Assembly: GCA_947259605.1 (NCBI GenBank)
Contig: CAMYMX010000012.1
Span: 1 to 18,223 of the forward strand
DNA length: 18,223 bases
Source of the DNA: an uncultured Polyangiaceae bacterium
Lineage (GTDB): Bacteria; Myxococcota_A; Polyangia; Polyangiales; Houyiibacteriaceae
Reading direction: 5' to 3'
Shown here piece after piece: positions 1-7,329 of the stretch (position 1 is the stretch's first letter; each line of letters opens with the position of its first letter). A program made the translations under genes and the position numbers. The notes below the pieces were generated by a model. The model made no database searches. It was not told the origin of the DNA and worked only from the letters and a program-made list of their open reading frames with translations.

Positions 1-982
1 CGTGCCGGGTCGCTACACGTCCCCTCGCCGTGCGCGCCAGCAGCCCCTTCTGAAGAAGATAGGGCTCGTAGACGTCTTCGAGCGTATCGCGCGGCTCGCT
101 CAACGCGGCCGCCAGAGTCTCGATGCCGACTGGGCCGCCATCGTAGTGATCGATGATTACGGTCAGATAGCGGCGGTCCATCTGGTCGAGGCCGGCCGCG
201 TCCACATCGAGCCGCTCGAGCGCTTCGCGGGCGGACTCCGCATCGACCTTCCCGTCAGACAAAACCTCGGCGAAGTCACGCGAACGACGCAACAGTCGGT
301 TGGCGATCCGAGGCGTGCCACGCGAACGCCGAGCAAGCTCCTGCGCAGCTTCTGCGCTGATCGCGAGTGCGAGCAAACGCGCGCTTCGCTCGATGATCGA
401 GCGCAGGGCATCTTCGGGGTAGTAGTCGAGGCGCGCGACGTATCCGAAGCGCGATCGCATCGGGTTGGTGAGAAGGCCCGTTCGCGTCGTAGCCCCGACC
501 AGAGTGAACGGATTCAACGGAAGCTGCAGCGTCTGCGCATACGGCCCGTCACCGTTGACGATGTCGATACGGAAGTCTTCCACCGCGGTGTAGAGGTTCT
601 CTTCGACGGTCGCGTTCAGGCGATGGATCTCATCGATGAAGAGCACGTCGTTAGGCTCGAGCTTGGTGAGAAGCGCAGCGAGCTGGCCCTTGTGCTCGAT
701 GGCCGGGCCGGAGGCGGAGTGAAGCGTAACACCGCGTTCACCGGCCAAAATCAGGGCCAGAGTGGTCTTGCCAAGCCCAGGCGGACCGCAGAACAAGGTG
801 TGGTCGACCGGCTCGCCGCGTCGCCGCGCTGCCTCGACGAAGATCCGGAGGTTGTCTTTGATCCGCTCTTGGCCGACGAAGTCGTCGAACTGCGACGGGC
901 GAAGGCTTCGGTCGAACACGCGGTCCTCCGTCTGCTCCTCGATGCCGAGGTTCTGGTTCGCTCTGGCTTCCATTTCACTCAT
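1..982 (-). CDS. ruvB: RuvB, Holliday-junction branch-migration ATPase (3' end cut by window edge)
   Basis: RuvB is the hexameric AAA+ motor that, with RuvA, drives branch migration of Holliday junctions in the cytoplasm. The frame is open from an ATG at 982 to the left edge, giving 327 visible residues of an expected 340 or so. Walker A is GPPGLGKT (66-73), Walker B is FIDEIH with D117 and E118, and the sensor motif is ATTR (164-167). The visible end carries the winged-helix RuvB signature, a run ending RTARGRVATRH. The ATG overlaps the ruvA TGA by 4 nt (ATGA), which decides this start over a second in-frame ATG three codons later and implies translational coupling. Truncation is by the window only. 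The family call is certain. Confidence 0.97.
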   Translation of the reverse strand, partial: MSEMEARANQNLGIEEQTEDRVFDRSLRPSQFDDFVGQERIKDNLRIFVEAARRRGEPVDHTLFCGPPGLGKTTLALILAGERGVTLHSASGPAIEHKGQLAALLTKLEPNDVLFIDEIHRLNATVEENLYTAVEDFRIDIVNGDGPYAQTLQLPLNPFTLVGATTRTGLLTNPMRSRFGYVARLDYYPEDALRSIIERSARLLALAISAEAAQELARRSRGTPRIANRLLRRSRDFAEVLSDGKVDAESAREALERLDVDAAGLDQMDRRYLTVIIDHYDGGPVGIETLAAALSEPRDTLEDVYEPYLLQKGLLARTARGRVATRH

Positions 983-1587
983 GACAAGGCCGACAGCGCC
1001 GCGCGCAACAGTCCTTCGACGTTCTCGTCGCTCGAAGCGCTCATCGCGCCACCGACCGCGGCCTCTGCCTCGCTTCGTTTGTATCCCAATTGCACCAAGG
1101 CACCAACGACCGTGTCACCCGCCGAGTCCGCTGGGCCCGGAACCGCCCGAAGCCGAACACCGGTCTTGTCGCTCCCGGCGAAGTCGAGTTTCCCCTGCAG
1201 GTCGAGAAGGATGCGTTCGACCGTCCTCTTTCCGACGCCGCTGATCCCTTTGAAGGCAGCCTTATCTTGTCGCGCAATCGCATCTCGGAGCTCGCTCGCG
1301 TTCATGACGCCGACGATCGCAAGCGCGAGCTTGGGGCCGATGCTGCTCACTTTGAGAAGGGCCCGAAACGCGGCGCGGTCTTCTGTCGTGGCGAAGCCGA
1401 AGAGCGTCATCGCGTCCTCACGGACGTGCGTGTGAATTTGAAGCGTGACCGCCTGACCCGGCTCCGAGCCAAGCCGCCCGGCTGTGCCAGCCGGCAAGAA
1501 CACCTCGTATCCGACGCCGTGGACGTCGACGACGACCGACCCATCCGCCTCTCGATGCTCGATCGTACCGCTTAGTCTGCCGATCAC
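979..1587 (-). CDS. ruvA: RuvA, Holliday-junction DNA-binding subunit
   Basis: RuvA binds four-way junctions as a tetramer and loads RuvB. At 202 residues it has the usual family length. The start MIGRLSG is the standard RuvA N-terminus and uses GTG. An OB-fold-like N-terminal domain (1-65) is followed by two helix-hairpin-helix motifs, one around SSIGPKLA (81-88) and one around ISGVGKRT (115-122). A C-terminal RuvB-contacting domain lies at about 155-202, after a Pro/Gly-rich linker. It follows ruvC by 81 nt and overlaps ruvB by 4 nt. No strong Shine-Dalgarno is visible before the GTG. Confidence 0.97.
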   Translation of the reverse strand: MIGRLSGTIEHREADGSVVVDVHGVGYEVFLPAGTAGRLGSEPGQAVTLQIHTHVREDAMTLFGFATTEDRAAFRALLKVSSIGPKLALAIVGVMNASELRDAIARQDKAAFKGISGVGKRTVERILLDLQGKLDFAGSDKTGVRLRAVPGPADSAGDTVVGALVQLGYKRSEAEAAVGGAMSASSDENVEGLLRAALSALS

Positions 1588-1657
1588 GGGGCGAGCCTAG
1601 CAGGTTACTGAACAGGTGTGTGCATTTCCAGCGGCTCGGCGTTCAGCGCTCGGGTCC

Positions 1658-1670
1658 AGCGCCCGGCGCT
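1658..1670. repeat. 13-nt dyad across the ruvC stop codon
   Basis: The sequence AGCGCCCGGCGCT is a perfect inverted repeat with 6-nt arms and one central base. It covers the last codon and part of the stop codon of ruvC, at the head of the 81-nt ruvC-ruvA gap. It could form a small GC hairpin in the mRNA, affecting ruvC 3' stability or ruvA expression. No T-run follows in the direction of transcription, so it does not look like an intrinsic terminator. Confidence 0.4.
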
Positions 1671-2154
1671 AGCGGCCGAGCGCCTTGGATCGACTCGCTT
1701 GGATGTGCGTAATCGCTACGGCTAGGGCGTCGGCCGCGTCTTCCTCGAGGGGCGCCTTGAGTCCAAGGAGCACTGCGATCAGCCGTGCGACCTGCGTCTT
1801 GTCAGCCGCGCCACCTCCGACGACGGTGCGCTTCACGACCGCCGGTGCGTACTCGTGGACTTCGAGCCCCGATTGCGCGGCAACCAGCAAAGCTACGCCG
1901 CGCGCGTGGCCGAGCTTCAACGCCGCGTTCGGGTATTTCGCGAAGAAGATCTCCTCCACGGCACATGCTTCGGGCCTGTGCTCGCGGATGACTTGCTCGA
2001 GGCCCTGGTGAATCAGGTGCAAACGCTCCGCGAGCGGTAGCTTTTCAGGGACACGGATCGTTTCAGCGCCGACGTGACGGAGCCTCGTTCCCTCGAGCTG
2101 CACGACACCCCAGCCCGTGCGCCGGCTTCCGGGGTCGATGCCGAGGATGCGCAT
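1669..2154 (-). CDS. ruvC: RuvC, Holliday-junction resolvase
   Basis: RuvC is the endonuclease that cuts Holliday junctions after RuvAB branch migration. The protein is 161 residues with the start MRILGIDPGS; a longer in-frame extension back to 2229 only reads antisense-like sequence inside yebC and is not credible. The acidic catalytic set is visible as D7, E67 or E68 (AVEEIFF), D139 and D142 (EEDAADAL), matching the RuvC metal-binding tetrad. The ATG has an AGGGA Shine-Dalgarno just upstream and lies 7 nt after the yebC stop, so co-transcription with yebC is likely. Nothing is missing. Confidence 0.97.
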   Translation of the reverse strand: MRILGIDPGSRRTGWGVVQLEGTRLRHVGAETIRVPEKLPLAERLHLIHQGLEQVIREHRPEACAVEEIFFAKYPNAALKLGHARGVALLVAAQSGLEVHEYAPAVVKRTVVGGGAADKTQVARLIAVLLGLKAPLEEDAADALAVAITHIQASRSKALGR

Positions 2155-2161
2155 GTCCCTG

Positions 2162-2908
2162 TCACGCCATTTCGGCGAGCGCTTGCTCGCTGAGCTCGAA
2201 GTCGGAAAACACGTTTTGCACGTCGTCATGGTCGTCGAGCGCCTCGAACAGCTGCATTAGCTTCTCAGCATCGCGGCCTTCGACGACCTTTGGATTGTTG
2301 GGTATGTACTCGAGCGCCGCTTCCCGTACCGTGATTCCTGAACTCGAAATTGCATCGCGCACCACGTCGAGATCGTTGCGCGGGGTGGTGATGACCCATT
2401 CATCTCCAACCAGCTCCATGTTTTCCGCGCCACCGCCCACGGCCGCCTCGAACAGCTGCTCTTCGCTCGCTGCCTGCTTGTCGACTCGGACGATGCCCTG
2501 CTGCTCAAAAGCCCAAAGGGCCGACCCGCTGCTGCTGATCTGTCCGTGGTTCTTGTCGAAAAGCTTTCGCACCTCGGCAATGGTCCGATTGCGGTTGTCG
2601 GTCACCACCTCGCAGATGAACAGCGTGCCATCGGGGCCAACTCCTTCGTAAACGAGCTCTTCGTACTGAACGCCTTCGAGCTCGCCGGTCCCCTTCTTGA
2701 TCGCACGGGTCACGTTGTCGGCCGGCATGTTAACGCCGCGCGCGAGATCGATCGCACGCCTCAGCCGCGCGTTGCCATCGGGATCGCCACCGCCCGAGCG
2801 CGCGGCGATGGTGATCTCTTTGATGGCTTTGGTGAACAATTTCCCCCGCTTGGCGTCCTGCGCACCCTTGCGCCGCTTGATCGTCGACCATTTGCTGTGG
2901 CCACTCAT
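2162..2908 (-). CDS. yebC: YebC/PmpR (TACO1) family protein
   Basis: The 248-residue protein begins MSGHSKWSTIKRRKG, the hallmark N-terminus of the YebC/TACO1 family, and matches family length. Members have been described as transcriptional regulators and, more recently, as ribosome-associated factors that help translation through difficult proline-rich stretches; which applies here cannot be read from the sequence. The ATG at 2908 has a good purine-rich site (AAGGGGACGG) directly upstream. It is the first gene of yebC-ruvC-ruvA-ruvB, an order conserved in many Gram-negative bacteria. It is divergent from the cysteine-rich lipoprotein gene across 85 nt. Confidence 0.96.
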   Translation of the reverse strand: MSGHSKWSTIKRRKGAQDAKRGKLFTKAIKEITIAARSGGGDPDGNARLRRAIDLARGVNMPADNVTRAIKKGTGELEGVQYEELVYEGVGPDGTLFICEVVTDNRNRTIAEVRKLFDKNHGQISSSGSALWAFEQQGIVRVDKQAASEEQLFEAAVGGGAENMELVGDEWVITTPRNDLDVVRDAISSSGITVREAALEYIPNNPKVVEGRDAEKLMQLFEALDDHDDVQNVFSDFELSEQALAEMA

Positions 2909-2958
2909 ACCGTCCCCTTATTCAATGAAATTGACCGGGTTTCAAGCCAATCCTGGCG

Positions 2959-2997
2959 ATGAATAAGCCTCCGTCCCGCGCGTCGAACCTCTCATGA
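2959..2997 (+). other. possible 12-codon upstream ORF coupled to the lipoprotein gene
   Basis: An ATG at 2959 opens a frame of 12 codons (MNKPPSRASNLS) whose TGA stop overlaps the ATG of the following lipoprotein gene as ATGA. The lipoprotein ATG has no recognisable Shine-Dalgarno, so coupled re-initiation from this mini-ORF is possible. The mini-ORF itself also lacks a convincing ribosome site and could be chance. Confidence 0.2.
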
Positions 2998-3788
2998 AAC
3001 GCATTGGGATTCTCATTATCGCACTACTCGGAGTCGCCGGCTGTGACAGGGACTCCCGCTATTTCTGTATCGCCGACGGGCCCCTGAGCGAGCGCGGTTG
3101 TTTTCTGTGCCAGGGGGACGAATGCGACCTGCAACCCGCGCCGCAGCGAGATTTCTGCGAGGCCGACACCGACTGCGCGGTCGGTGAGCTTTGCACGACG
3201 CTTGGCTGCGCCAGCGAATGCCAAGAAGCGTACGACTGCCCAATTGGCACGACTTGCGCGGACAACGGCCTCTGCCTGAATCCGCTCGAAGAGGAACCCG
3301 ACCCGCCTCCATTCAGCTGTCAATTCAATTTCGAGTGTGGAGACGAACGCATTTGCATCGATGGCGAATGCCTCATCACATGTCTCGACAGTCCGTGCCC
3401 CGAAACCCAGCAATGCGTCGCCGGGGCGTGCCGACCTTGCACCGATGAGAGTTGCCTCACGAATTGCAGCGACGACACGAACTGCGCCGAGTACGAGTAC
3501 TGCAGCTCGTTCCAGTGCATCCCCGACACTCGCCCCGAGCAGTTCTGTCCCGAGAACGACTGTCAGCCCGGCCGCGTATGTGTTCGCGGGCAATGCCGCA
3601 CGCCCTGCGAGACCGACGAACAGTGCGCGCGTATCGACACCACCATCCGCTTCTGCGCGCCAGTCGAGGAGCAGAACCTCTGCGTCAGAAGCAGCGAGGT
3701 GCTTGCCGAGTGTCAGCTCAACATCGACTGCGGGCTCGGCGAGGAATGCGTCGACGGCTCTTGTGCCGCGACCTCCACGTCGCCCTGA
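2994..3788 (+). CDS. cysteine-rich lipoprotein with repeated C-x5-C modules
   Basis: A 264-residue exported protein of unknown function. The N-terminus is a short lipoprotein signal, MKRIGILIIALLGVAGC, with a lipobox ending at C17; Asp follows at +2, an inner-membrane retention signal in E. coli that may not apply here. The protein has 39 cysteines (about 15%). They fall in repeated modules of the form C-x5-C-x5-C-x3/4-C-x3-C (for example at 48-80, 101-133, 147-170 and 177-207, approximate), like the small disulfide-knot or Dickkopf-type repeats common in myxobacterial surface lipoproteins. Acidic residues dominate the loops. It probably acts outside the cytoplasm as a disulfide-stabilised binding or scaffold protein, which is inference. 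Its last 76 nt overlap the convergent glycosyltransferase gene. Confidence 0.85.
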   Translation: MKRIGILIIALLGVAGCDRDSRYFCIADGPLSERGCFLCQGDECDLQPAPQRDFCEADTDCAVGELCTTLGCASECQEAYDCPIGTTCADNGLCLNPLEEEPDPPPFSCQFNFECGDERICIDGECLITCLDSPCPETQQCVAGACRPCTDESCLTNCSDDTNCAEYEYCSSFQCIPDTRPEQFCPENDCQPGRVCVRGQCRTPCETDEQCARIDTTIRFCAPVEEQNLCVRSSEVLAECQLNIDCGLGEECVDGSCAATSTSP

Positions 3789-5254
3789 CCGCGCACGAGC
3801 ACTTCCTGCAGGCTGGCGAGGCCGACCCAGCTGAACCCTGCGCAAAACAGAAGCAGAAAGGGCACGCTCGCCCAGCTTTGGGTCGCGATTGCAGTCAGCA
3901 AGCTCGCGGTGCAGTAGAGCGCGAAGCCGAGCTCGACCGTGTTGTGCCAGGGCCAGCGGCCACGGTAGCCTTTCGCAGCCGATTCAGGTCTGCCATCGAG
4001 GGTGCCGCGCTTGGGAGTCCGTACGAACTCGACGTCCCGCCCGAACAAGCCTTCGATCGCCGCCCTCCCGTTGTTGATGGAAAGGCCGATGCCGAGCGCC
4101 ATCATCACGGGCAGTCGTTTGATGGCTTCCCATCGACCGCCGTACAGATCGTGATGCGCCACGACGTAAAACGCCGCGACGGATCCACAGGTCGCCACGA
4201 ACATGGGCACATCGAGCATCAGCAGCTCTGGGTGCTCCAACTGACGACGAATCAACATGTTTGGAAGCTGGAGCAACGCCAACACCAATAAGAACAGATA
4301 CGCGAAGTTGTTGGTCAAGTGGAACATAGCTTCGGTCTTCACTTGGCGACTCACCGGGGCGCGCAGTATCGTGCCGACGAGCTTGCGCGCGGTTTGAACC
4401 GAGCCCTTCGCCCATCGATACTGCTGCCCTTTGAAGCTGTTCATCTCGGATGGCAGCTCTGCGGGCACGCTCAGCTGCGGCGCATAGACGAACTTCCAGC
4501 CCGCGAGCTGTGCACGGTAGCTGAGGTCCATGTCCTCGGTGATCGTATCGTGTTGCCAACCACCGGCGTCGATGATGGCTGACTTGCGCCACATGCCTGC
4601 GGTGCCGTTGAAGTTGAAGAAGCGCCCGGAGCGGTTGCGCGCGCTGTGCTCGATGACGAAGTGACCATCGAGGAGCATCGCCTGGCAGCGGGTGAGCAGC
4701 GACCGGTCTCGGTTCAGGTGGGCCCAGCGAGCCTGCACCATGCCGACGGCAGAGTCCGTGAAGAAGTCGATGAGCTCACGGACGATTTCTGGACCCGGCA
4801 CGAAGTCCGCATCAAGAATTAGGATGAAGTCGCCTTTTGCAACCTCCATGCCGGCCTCGAGCGCTCCGGCCTTGTAACCGCGGCGGTCCTCACGATGGAG
4901 ATAGACGACGTCCAGTCCCTGCGCTCTCAGTGCCTCGCACTGGGCACGAGCGATCAACGACGTCGCGTCGGTCGAATCGTCCAGAACCTGAATCTCGAGT
5001 CGGTCGGTCGGGTAGTCGATTCGAGACGCTGCGCCAATCAGGCGTTCCGCGACGAACATCTCGTTGAACATTGGCAACTGGACCGTGACCAGGGGCAGGT
5101 CCGCTTCGTCGAACCGTGCCGACGGCAGCGAGCGCTGACGACGGTGGCGGAGGTACGCGAGCAAAAGCGCGCTTCGGTGTAGGCCGTAGAGCGCCAGCAC
5201 GCCGAGCGTGAAAAGGTAGAGAATGATGATCAAAGTCTGCAAGTTAGAATCCAA
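3713..5254 (-). CDS. processive GT2 glycosyltransferase, cellulose-synthase-like
   Basis: A 513-residue integral membrane glycosyltransferase of family GT2. It has an N-terminal membrane segment (8-32), a cytosolic GT-A domain, and several C-terminal segments (about 312-335, 350-367, 440-462 and 464-484). All four signatures of processive beta-glycan synthases are present: D92/D93 (DDS), D148-A-D150, T239-E-D241, and Q277-Q-Y-R-W281. Such enzymes (BcsA- or CslA-like) polymerise a nucleotide sugar while extruding the glycan; the sugar cannot be read here. No PilZ domain is fused. The start is a TTG, 24 nt after the gltX stop and in the same frame; no ATG or GTG is available upstream. The last 25 residues, rich in Ser and Pro, are antisense to the lipoprotein gene and probably not conserved. 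Confidence 0.9.
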   Translation of the reverse strand: MDSNLQTLIIILYLFTLGVLALYGLHRSALLLAYLRHRRQRSLPSARFDEADLPLVTVQLPMFNEMFVAERLIGAASRIDYPTDRLEIQVLDDSTDATSLIARAQCEALRAQGLDVVYLHREDRRGYKAGALEAGMEVAKGDFILILDADFVPGPEIVRELIDFFTDSAVGMVQARWAHLNRDRSLLTRCQAMLLDGHFVIEHSARNRSGRFFNFNGTAGMWRKSAIIDAGGWQHDTITEDMDLSYRAQLAGWKFVYAPQLSVPAELPSEMNSFKGQQYRWAKGSVQTARKLVGTILRAPVSRQVKTEAMFHLTNNFAYLFLLVLALLQLPNMLIRRQLEHPELLMLDVPMFVATCGSVAAFYVVAHHDLYGGRWEAIKRLPVMMALGIGLSINNGRAAIEGLFGRDVEFVRTPKRGTLDGRPESAAKGYRGRWPWHNTVELGFALYCTASLLTAIATQSWASVPFLLLFCAGFSWVGLASLQEVLVRGQGDVEVAAQEPSTHSSPSPQSMLS

Positions 5255-5278
5255 GGAAACGGGAGATGTACGGCGAGC

Positions 5279-6733
5279 TCAGTCCAAAGGCATCGCCGTG
5301 GCCGCTGCGATCTCGGCGCCAGCTCGCAGGCGCGATAGTGTCTTTTCTTTGCCCAGAACGTCCATGACCTCGAAGAGGCCCGGGCTTTTCGTGCGGCCGG
5401 TCAGCGCCACACGGGCTGGCTGCGCGACCAGTTTCATCGAGAGCTCGTTCTCCTCGAGCCAAGCTTTCACGGTTTGCTCGAGTGGTTCTTTTGCGAAGGG
5501 CTCCACTGCCTCGAGCAGGTCGGCCAGACCTCGAAGGTTTTTCGCGTAGGCCGGCGCGAGAAACTTCCGTTTCCCCTTTGCATCGAACTCGACGTTTCGA
5601 AAGAAGTACGTCACGGCATCGGCTACATCGATGAAGGTCTCCGCGCGTGGCCTCACGTAGGGGACCGTTTTCAAGAGGACCTGGTCGTCCGCAGCCACGT
5701 CGATGCCGATCCTAGCAAGGAACGGCGTCGCCCCGCGCGCGATCTCTTCATCGGAGAGCATTCGGAGATGCTCGGCCTGAACGTGTAGGAACTTCTTCGC
5801 GTCGTAGCGGCCGGCCGTCGAGCCGACGCGATCCCAGCTAAACTTTTCGATCAGCTCGTGTCGCGTGAAGATCTCCTGGTCGCCGTGTGACCAGCCTAGG
5901 CGCGCCAGGTAGTTGATCACCGCGTCAGGTAGGTAGCCCATGTCGCGGTATTCGAGCACGCCGACCGCCGCATGGCGTTTCGAAAGCTTCTCGCCATTGG
6001 GCGCGAGGACCATCGGCATGTGCGCGAACTTGGGAACGGCCGCGCCGAGCGCTTCGTAGAGCAGGATTTGAGGCGCGGTGTTGATCACGTGGTCGTCACC
6101 GCGCGCGACCAACGTCACCTCCATCGTCAGGTCGTCGACGACGCAGCCGAAATTGTAGAGCGGCATCCCATCGGGGCGCAGCAAGATCGAGTCTTGCAGG
6201 GTAGAGTTGAGAATCTCGATCTTCCCTTTGACCTCGTCGACCCAGCTCGTGACTCCTTCCTGAGGTGCACGGAAGCGGATCACGTGACGCGCGCTAGGCT
6301 CGGCGGGGGGGGCGCTCCGTTCGCGCCACGGGCTTTGGAAGCGGAAGCCATCCTTGGTGCCGCTCTTCTGATGGGCTTCGCGCGCGGTCGCGATTTCTTC
6401 CTTGGTCGCGTAGCAGCGATAGGCATGACCGGATTCGATCAGCTTCTCGGCGTACGCGGCGTAGATGTCGAGACGCCCGCTTTGCACATAGGGCCCATGG
6501 TCGCCTCCCACTTCGGGGCCCTCATCCCAGTCGAGGCCGAGCCAGCGCATCGATTCGAGAACGACTTGGATGCTCTCGTCGGTGCTGCGTTGGCGATCCG
6601 TATCTTCGATCCGGAGAATGAACGTGCCTTGGTTTCGTCGCGCCCAGAGCCAGCTGTAGAGCGCAGTCCGCACGCCGCCGATGTGCAAGTAGCCCGTGGG
6701 CGACGGGGCGAAGCGAACGCGAACTTCGGACAT
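5279..6733 (-). CDS. gltX: glutamyl-tRNA synthetase
   Basis: GltX charges tRNA-Glu with glutamate and is a cytoplasmic class I synthetase. I chose the ATG at 6733, giving MSEVRVRFAPSPTG and 484 residues; a TTG further upstream adds 12 unconserved residues. The HIGH-type motif is HIGG (17-20) and the KMSKS-type motif is KLSKR (249-253). RIEDTD (41-46) and the helical anticodon-binding region after about residue 320 are present. The segment RCYATKEE lacks the Cys set of the E. coli zinc site, as in many GluRS. Whether it also misacylates tRNA-Gln cannot be judged. It lies 48 nt after the DoxX-like gene and 24 nt before the glycosyltransferase. Confidence 0.97.
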   Translation of the reverse strand: MSEVRVRFAPSPTGYLHIGGVRTALYSWLWARRNQGTFILRIEDTDRQRSTDESIQVVLESMRWLGLDWDEGPEVGGDHGPYVQSGRLDIYAAYAEKLIESGHAYRCYATKEEIATAREAHQKSGTKDGFRFQSPWRERSAPPAEPSARHVIRFRAPQEGVTSWVDEVKGKIEILNSTLQDSILLRPDGMPLYNFGCVVDDLTMEVTLVARGDDHVINTAPQILLYEALGAAVPKFAHMPMVLAPNGEKLSKRHAAVGVLEYRDMGYLPDAVINYLARLGWSHGDQEIFTRHELIEKFSWDRVGSTAGRYDAKKFLHVQAEHLRMLSDEEIARGATPFLARIGIDVAADDQVLLKTVPYVRPRAETFIDVADAVTYFFRNVEFDAKGKRKFLAPAYAKNLRGLADLLEAVEPFAKEPLEQTVKAWLEENELSMKLVAQPARVALTGRTKSPGLFEVMDVLGKEKTLSRLRAGAEIAAATAMPLD

Positions 6734-6781
6734 GGCGGAAGGGCTACCTGCCGCCCGTGACTCGGTCAAGCGAAGCGGCAG

Positions 6782-7180
6782 CTAGCCTTGGCCGCTGGGC
6801 TTTGGATTGGCCTGAAGAACGCCGCTGAACGAGTCGCGGTACGCCCAGGCGAGGAACAGTTGCAGGGCGATGATGACGATCGCGATCGGCAAGCCCGCCG
6901 GGTCCAAGAACACGTGAAATAGCAGGATGTGCACCGAGACCGGAGCCAGCAGGATCAAGCCGAGCGGGAGGAAACGTCCCGTCAGGATCATCAAGCCTGC
7001 CAAGACCTCGACCAGCTTCACCACCATCATGAAGTATCCCGTCGCGACGAGGGCGCCCATGAGCGAGCCAGCAGCCTCAGCCATTTCCGGAGTCGGAATG
7101 AAGTTGAAGAAGCCGTTCAAGCCAAAGACCACGAAAATCAAACCCAGCACCACACGTCCGCCGATTATCGCAAACTTCAT
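6782..7180 (-). CDS. DoxX-like four-helix membrane protein
   Basis: A 132-residue hydrophobic protein with four predicted membrane helices (about 4-26, 43-66, 70-91 and 97-115) and short loops, the size and pattern of DoxX-like or DUF-type small quinone-related membrane proteins. Typical features are the N-terminal RVVLGLIFVVFGLNG stretch and a glycine-rich second helix. The biochemical role is unknown. The ATG at 7180 is preceded by GGAG at suitable spacing. It is the first gene of a probable doxX-gltX-glycosyltransferase transcript and is divergent from the M16 peptidase gene. Confidence 0.8.
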   Translation of the reverse strand: MKFAIIGGRVVLGLIFVVFGLNGFFNFIPTPEMAEAAGSLMGALVATGYFMMVVKLVEVLAGLMILTGRFLPLGLILLAPVSVHILLFHVFLDPAGLPIAIVIIALQLFLAWAYRDSFSGVLQANPKPSGQG

Positions 7181-7197
7181 CTCACGCTCCTCTACTT

Positions 7198-7211
7198 GGT
7201 CTCGTTAGACC
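7198..7211. promoter_or_regulatory. GGTCT-N4-AGACC dyad in the DoxX-like gene leader
   Basis: GGTCTCGTTAGACC is a perfect 5-nt inverted repeat with a 4-nt centre, about 18 to 31 nt before the DoxX-like start and just upstream of its ribosome site. It could be a repressor operator or an mRNA hairpin. It sits in the 149-nt divergent gap with the M16 gene, in which no convincing -35/-10 pair was found on either strand. Confidence 0.3.
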
Positions 7212-7329
7212 TTGCCGATCTCCCGGGGCCCGAAGGTAACTCTTTAAGCCCTCGAAATGCCAGCTGGTCATTTGACTTGCATCGAATCGCCTTGACCCCA
7301 ACGGGCGCGGTGATCACGCTCACGCGTTC

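Noticed and set aside
2..1435. Long plus-strand open frame of 477 codons across ruvB and ruvA
   Set aside because: It is antisense to two certain genes, Arg-rich, and shows no family motif; a shadow produced by high GC third positions.
5279..5281. Selenocysteine reading of the gltX TGA
   Set aside because: GluRS ends normally here, no selenocysteine family is involved, and no insertion-element hairpin was recognised.
5972..6760. Plus-strand open frame of 262 codons antisense to gltX
   Set aside because: Shadow of gltX; no motif or ribosome site.
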